From assembly GCA_036163455.1 (NCBI GenBank), contig JAYZKL010000064.1, forward strand, positions 1-11,237: a stretch of DNA of 11,237 nucleotides, in the 5' to 3' direction. Origin of the DNA: GCA-2701705 sp036163455. GTDB lineage: Bacteria; Pseudomonadota; Gammaproteobacteria; GCA-002705445; GCA-002716945. How positions within the stretch are numbered: the stretch's first letter is position 1; each line of letters starts with the position of its first letter. Below, in pieces: positions 7,346-11,237 of this stretch. The notes below the pieces were generated by a model. That model did not search any database. It had not been told where the DNA came from and saw nothing but the letters and a program-made list of their open reading frames with translations. Made by a program: the position numbers and the translations under genes.

Positions 7346-7757
7346 AATAAGAGACAAAATGGATTCAATTCATCTTGGCATGAATGAATCGATTCAAAAG
7401 ATAATAACAGAAGATGATGTTATAGCATTTTCAAATATCTCTGGTGATACTAACCCAATACATTTGTCTGACGAATATGCAAAAGAAACAAGATATAAAA
7501 AGAAAATAGCGCACGGTTTATTATCAGCATCGTTTTTTTCGGCAATCTTTGGCACAAAATTACCAGGAAATGGATGTGTCTATTTGTCACAATCATTAAA
7601 ATTTAAATACCCAGTCTACATAGGGGATGAGGTGACTGCAATTGTTACTGTTTTAGAAATAAATAAAGAAAAGAATATCATAACTTTTTCTACAGTATGT
7701 AGAGTTAAAAATAAAATTGTAATTGATGGTAAGGCAGAAATATATTTATCTGATTAA
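7338..7757 (+). CDS. MaoC/PhaJ-like (R)-specific enoyl-CoA hydratase
   Basis: This 139-residue single hot-dog-fold protein is close in length to PhaJ. It carries the hydratase-2 motif with Asp37 and His42 in SGDTNPIH, followed by IAHGLLSASFFS (57-68), which fits the acyl-CoA pocket. Known relatives add water to a trans-2-enoyl-CoA such as crotonyl-CoA to give (R)-3-hydroxyacyl-CoA. In a sugar cluster next to an acyltransferase, it may supply (R)-3-hydroxybutyryl-CoA; 3-hydroxybutyryl groups are known on bacterial nonulosonic acids. The chosen start overlaps the previous stop as ATGAATAA. An internal ATG at 7359, with a purine-rich AAGAGA just upstream, would give a 132-residue protein that also fits the family, so the start is uncertain. 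A role in dehydrating a sugar intermediate is possible but less likely given the intact CoA-type motif. Confidence 0.85.
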   Translation: MNKIRDKMDSIHLGMNESIQKIITEDDVIAFSNISGDTNPIHLSDEYAKETRYKKKIAHGLLSASFFSAIFGTKLPGNGCVYLSQSLKFKYPVYIGDEVTAIVTVLEINKEKNIITFSTVCRVKNKIVIDGKAEIYLSD

Positions 7758-7796
7758 TTTAAGCAACACATTAGATAATATTTTTCTATATACAAT
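7758..7796 (+). other. Longest non-coding gap in the window; no clear signal
   Basis: This 39-base AT-rich spacer separates the MaoC-like gene from the CDP-alcohol phosphatidyltransferase gene. I see no inverted repeat with a T-run, no convincing -35/-10 pair and only a poor ribosome binding site before ATG 7797. It is the one place in the window where genes neither overlap nor nearly touch, so it marks a possible border between two functional modules. Confidence 0.4.
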
Positions 7797-8561
7797 ATGA
7801 AATTCCTAGAACTTCTAATAAAAATTAAAGATATAAATAAAAAAGAAATTACATCTATATTCTCAACAGATGCTTTTTTTAGGTATATATCATTTTATAT
7901 AACTCCAATATTTTATTATTTAAGATTTTCACCAAATTTAATTACATTAATTTCTTTAATGACTGGCGTATATGGATCATTGCTGATAATAAGTTACGGG
8001 CAAGAATATTTACAAATTGGGATAATTTTATATTTTTTATCAATCATAATTGATTATTGTGACGGAAACATAGCTAGAATTTTAAATATTCCTACTTTTT
8101 ATGGCAGGTTTTTAGATGGATTTATCGATACCATAGTCCTAGGTTCATTACAAATTGCGTTGATAATAGTCTTAATGAATGCTAATCAAAGCCACATCAA
8201 TATCCTAGGCTTAAGTTTCGATAATAGTTTGATTCTTATTATATTACTCATTAGTCTATTCAGTACGCCAATACAACATTTTATTTATGATCGTTATTCT
8301 TCATATATTAGATGGATAAAAGAAGAGCATAATAAGAAATTATCACCAACAATAAAAACTGAAATTTCATTTACGTTCATCAATCTATTAAATGATTTGC
8401 AAATATTATTTATTATATTATGTGTTTTTTCGAATACATTCATATTTATTTATTTTTTAATTAACTTATTTTCAACATTATTAATAGTTAGCTACCATAT
8501 GTATTTTTCTAAAAAGAATATGAATTTTTTTGCAGAAACACATCGTATTAAGAATGAATAA
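7797..8561 (+). CDS. CDP-alcohol phosphatidyltransferase family membrane protein
   Basis: This 254-residue integral membrane protein has the complete family signature D-x2-DG-x2-AR-x8-G-x3-D-x3-D at residues 86-111 (Asp86, Asp89, Asp107 and Asp111 visible). These acidic residues bind two metal ions and the CDP-alcohol, with Asp111 as the expected catalytic base. FSPNLITLISLMTG (44-57) precedes it, as in other members. I see about six hydrophobic segments, roughly at 48-66, 70-88, 108-127, 144-160, 198-215 and 217-235. The family moves a phospho-alcohol or phosphatidyl group from a CDP-linked donor to a hydroxyl acceptor at the membrane, releasing CMP. Its stop overlaps the start of a cytidylyltransferase-kinase fusion, which would be the natural source of its CDP donor. 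I cannot tell the alcohol or the acceptor. A housekeeping PgsA or PssA role is unlikely in this setting. Confidence 0.9.
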   Translation: MKFLELLIKIKDINKKEITSIFSTDAFFRYISFYITPIFYYLRFSPNLITLISLMTGVYGSLLIISYGQEYLQIGIILYFLSIIIDYCDGNIARILNIPTFYGRFLDGFIDTIVLGSLQIALIIVLMNANQSHINILGLSFDNSLILIILLISLFSTPIQHFIYDRYSSYIRWIKEEHNKKLSPTIKTEISFTFINLLNDLQILFIILCVFSNTFIFIYFLINLFSTLLIVSYHMYFSKKNMNFFAETHRIKNE

Positions 8562-11237
8562 AAAAATTTCCTACACTTTTGTTATTGCTGATTTATTTCA
8601 CTACGGTCACTTAAGAGTGCTTGAACAGGCGAAAAAATTTGGGAATTATCATATATGTGCAATTCTTTCAGATGATATTTGTTCACAGTGGCATGGACAA
8701 AATTTATGTAGTTTAAATGAAAGAAGCAAAGTCATAGAGGCATGTAGTTTTGTAGATGAAGTAATGGTTCAAAATTCAATAGATCCAACAGAAAACTTAA
8801 GAAAGATTCTTAAAAAATATAATGATTGTGAGATAACTGTATTTCATGGTGATGATTGGAATGTATTGCCTGGCAAATTATTTATGGAAAATAATAATAT
8901 AGGTACTAAATTAATTAAATATTATAAGCGTCTATCAAGAACATCAATTTATCATCACTTTTCAAAAAAATCTAATAGCTCAAATAGCAACATTAGCGAT
9001 TATAAACTTAATAATATTGTTAATTTATTTGAAACAAAAGCACAAACATTAGAAACACTTAATAAACTTTTAAATAAATCACTTATAGAACCACTATACA
9101 CATTTAAAGTTAAAGACTTTTTTAAATCAAAATCTAAGATTATCAAACAAATACAGACAAAGTTCTCTAAAAAAATTATTGTAAGAAGTTCTACAAGCAA
9201 AGAAGATGGATTAAACAGATCATGTGCTGGTGAATTCTTAACTGTTCAAAATATTGATGCTTCTTCAGAGAAATCAATTTCGAATGCAATCAATAAAGTT
9301 ATTGCTACTTATAAAGAGAGGATGGATAGCCATAGTGACGAAGAAATATTAATACAAGAACAGTCTGAAGGGATTGTTTTGAGTGGAGTAGTTTTTACAA
9401 AAGGTTTACAAACAAACTCTCCATATTATGTAATTACTTACGATGATCAGTCTGGTAAAACAGATACAGTTACAAGTGGACAATCAAGTAGCACCATATG
9501 GCTGCACAGAGACACAAAAAAATACAAATGCCCAACAAAATGGAAAAAACTTATTGAGTCAATTAATGAAATAGAGAATATTTTTAAATCAATGGTGTTA
9601 GATATTGAATTTGCAATAAGAAAAAATGGTAAAGTTATAATTTATCAAGTTAGGCCTTTAGCTGCTAACATCAAATATATTGATTTAAATGAAGATTATA
9701 TAGATGATTCAACTGAAAAAATTGTATCAGACTATCAAATATATTCTCAGTCAGGATCAAATCTATTAAGCGATATGGCTTTTTGGAACCCATCGGAATT
9801 AATTGGAGAAAATCCAAAACCAATGTCTTACTCAATATTTGAAGACATTTTAATGAAAAAACATTGGAATATTGGTTTAACTGAAATTGGATATAGTGAA
9901 GTAAATAAGAATTTAATATATAAAATTGGAAATAAACCATATATTAATGTTGATTATTCAATAAAAGCATTACTCCCAAGTTCTCTTCCAGAAAATATAA
10001 GAAAAAAACTGGAAAAATATTATAAAAATAAGTTTGTTAAGAATTTACATAATCATGATAAATTTGAATTTGAAGTTATACATTCATCGCATTTATTTGA
10101 ATCAGAACTTGCTGATTTGATGCCCAAAATACTAAATAAAAAAGAATATACAATATATAAGCAGTTGCTTAAAAAAATGACCATAAAGATTATAAAAAAT
10201 TATCCAAAGAAAGAAAATCAATTTATAAATGATGTTAAGAAATGTCTGAAGAAGTCAGTTAATGAAAATACAAACAATCATCTTTCAATAATCAATAATA
10301 TTTTCCATAATATTAATTTGTTGAAGCAATATGCAACTTCACAATTCTCAACAGCTGCTAGAATGGCATTCATTAGCAAATCTATATTAAATAGCTTATT
10401 TAAAGAAAACTATTTAAAGGAAGAAGAAATTAGTCTCTTTTACCAATCACTTAATACGGTGGCGGCTCAGTATAAAAATGATTTTAAAAGATTGAGTTTA
10501 GATAAATTTAAAAATAAATTTGGTCATTTAAGATCAGGGACATATAGTTTAACTTCAACCAAGTTAGAAGATATGGAATTAAAGAAAACTTCTATCAATG
10601 TTAACAAAAAAGATAAATTCAATAAAAACAAATTTATTAATATTTTAGATGAAGTTCTTAAGAAAAACAAAATTGAGGTTTCAAAAGATAATTTATATAA
10701 CTTTCTCTCTAAATCCTTTCAATTAAGGGAATATTTAAAATTTGAATATACAAAAGTAATTAGTTCAATACTTGATATGATGTCAAATTTATCCAATATA
10801 TTAAATATACCTATCTATGAATTTGAATACTTAACATTGGATGTTTTAAAATCAGGGTTAAATTTTGAAACAAAAACAGAATGTTCAGATTTTTATAATA
10901 CATTTATCAATAAGTCTAGAAATGAATTTATTGGTTATAAAAAACTTATCCAAAATCAAGTTATATGCGATAAGAATGATTTTTATATAATAGAACATAA
11001 GGTTGCTAAACCAAACTATATAACTAGTAAAGCTATTGAAGGAAATGTATTGCTTCTTGATAATTCAAAATTCAAGGCATCAACATTAAATAACAAAATT
11101 ATTATGATAGAGAGCGCAGACCCAGGATACGATTGGATATTTACTCATAATATTAAAGGCCTAATTACAAAATTTGGTGGTGTTGGTTCTCATATGGCAA
11201 TAAGATGCGCTGAATTTAATTTACCTGCAGCTATTGG
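8554..11237 (+). CDS. Fused HxGH cytidylyltransferase and ATP-grasp/phosphohistidine kinase (Cj1418-like), 3' end outside window
   Basis: An uninterrupted frame of 894 codons starts at ATG 8554 and leaves the window open. Residues 5 to about 130 resemble glycerol-3-phosphate-type cytidylyltransferases (H16YGH19, NERSKVI at 55-61, HGDDW at 98-102). An ATP-grasp domain of the PEP synthase/PPDK type follows: KAQTLETL (162-169), VRSSTSKED (210-218), CAGEF (224-228), DIEFAI (350-355) and QVRPL (365-369). A central helical region has WNPSELIGENPKP (411-423) and GHLRSGTY (657-664). The C-terminal swivelling domain has GGVGSHMAIRCAE with His880 as the likely phosphohistidine. From about residue 145 on, the plan matches C. 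jejuni glutamine kinase Cj1418, whose partner Cj1416 is a separate cytidylyltransferase. The predicted activity is phosphorylation of a small molecule with ATP giving AMP and phosphate, then CTP-dependent activation. The substrate is unknown. The start overlaps the upstream stop as ATGAATAA. Confidence 0.86.
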   Translation, partial: MNKKISYTFVIADLFHYGHLRVLEQAKKFGNYHICAILSDDICSQWHGQNLCSLNERSKVIEACSFVDEVMVQNSIDPTENLRKILKKYNDCEITVFHGDDWNVLPGKLFMENNNIGTKLIKYYKRLSRTSIYHHFSKKSNSSNSNISDYKLNNIVNLFETKAQTLETLNKLLNKSLIEPLYTFKVKDFFKSKSKIIKQIQTKFSKKIIVRSSTSKEDGLNRSCAGEFLTVQNIDASSEKSISNAINKVIATYKERMDSHSDEEILIQEQSEGIVLSGVVFTKGLQTNSPYYVITYDDQSGKTDTVTSGQSSSTIWLHRDTKKYKCPTKWKKLIESINEIENIFKSMVLDIEFAIRKNGKVIIYQVRPLAANIKYIDLNEDYIDDSTEKIVSDYQIYSQSGSNLLSDMAFWNPSELIGENPKPMSYSIFEDILMKKHWNIGLTEIGYSEVNKNLIYKIGNKPYINVDYSIKALLPSSLPENIRKKLEKYYKNKFVKNLHNHDKFEFEVIHSSHLFESELADLMPKILNKKEYTIYKQLLKKMTIKIIKNYPKKENQFINDVKKCLKKSVNENTNNHLSIINNIFHNINLLKQYATSQFSTAARMAFISKSILNSLFKENYLKEEEISLFYQSLNTVAAQYKNDFKRLSLDKFKNKFGHLRSGTYSLTSTKLEDMELKKTSINVNKKDKFNKNKFINILDEVLKKNKIEVSKDNLYNFLSKSFQLREYLKFEYTKVISSILDMMSNLSNILNIPIYEFEYLTLDVLKSGLNFETKTECSDFYNTFINKSRNEFIGYKKLIQNQVICDKNDFYIIEHKVAKPNYITSKAIEGNVLLLDNSKFKASTLNNKIIMIESADPGYDWIFTHNIKGLITKFGGVGSHMAIRCAEFNLPAAI

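Noticed and set aside
7771..7796. Possible promoter before the CDP-alcohol phosphatidyltransferase gene
   Set aside because: TATA-like words are expected in AT-rich spacers and no -35 box with proper spacing is visible.
8554..9060. The cytidylyltransferase domain being a separate gene from the kinase
   Set aside because: Codon-by-codon reading finds no stop in this frame from 8554 to the window end, and there is no start with a ribosome binding site at the domain boundary.

Overview
This window holds one tightly packed, plus-strand gene cluster from a strongly AT-rich bacterium. Lys, Asn, Ile and Ser codons dominate and the third position is almost always A or T. The content is accessory carbohydrate biosynthesis: modified nonulosonic (sialic-acid-like) sugars for flagellin, LPS or capsule. 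The organism cannot be fixed from sequence alone. The gene order at the left end matches the Campylobacter flagellin-modification locus ptmE-ptmF-ptmB-ptmA, so Campylobacterota is possible. AT-rich marine Alphaproteobacteria (SAR11-like) or another low-GC Gram-negative fit as well. I saw no rRNA, tRNA, CRISPR, insertion sequence or clear terminator. The longest gap between genes is 39 bases (7758-7796), so the window reads as a segment of a single operon.

Region 1 (1-2668), legionaminic-acid-type sugar activation. It contains the 3' end of a sugar-phosphate nucleotidyltransferase (PtmE-like), a Gfo/Idh/MocA oxidoreductase (PtmF-like), a CMP-nonulosonate synthetase (PtmB/LegF-like) and a short-chain dehydrogenase (PtmA-like). 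These genes overlap by 1 to 23 bases.

Region 2 (2668-6645), acetamidino group formation. Two divergent N-acetyl sugar amidotransferases (PseA/PtmG/WbpG type, each with a PP-loop and two CxxC pairs) flank a HisF-like and a HisH-like gene. HisH would release ammonia from glutamine, HisF would channel it, and the PP-loop enzymes would use ATP to turn an N-acetyl group into an acetamidino group. The HisF copy keeps the ammonia gate but has Glu at a position that is Asp in histidine-pathway HisF.

Region 3 (6659-7757), N-acylation. A NeuD/PglD-type left-handed beta-helix acyltransferase overlaps a MaoC/PhaJ-type enoyl-CoA hydratase. A (R)-3-hydroxyacyl substituent on the sugar is a reasonable inference.

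Region 4 (7797-11237), the least familiar part. A CDP-alcohol phosphatidyltransferase with a perfect active-site motif overlaps a long gene that runs off the window. That gene fuses an HxGH cytidylyltransferase to an ATP-grasp/phosphohistidine kinase resembling Campylobacter glutamine kinase Cj1418 of the O-methyl phosphoramidate pathway. Together the two genes could phosphorylate a small molecule, activate it as a CDP derivative and transfer it, which would be a compact route to a phospho-substituent. The substrate is unknown.
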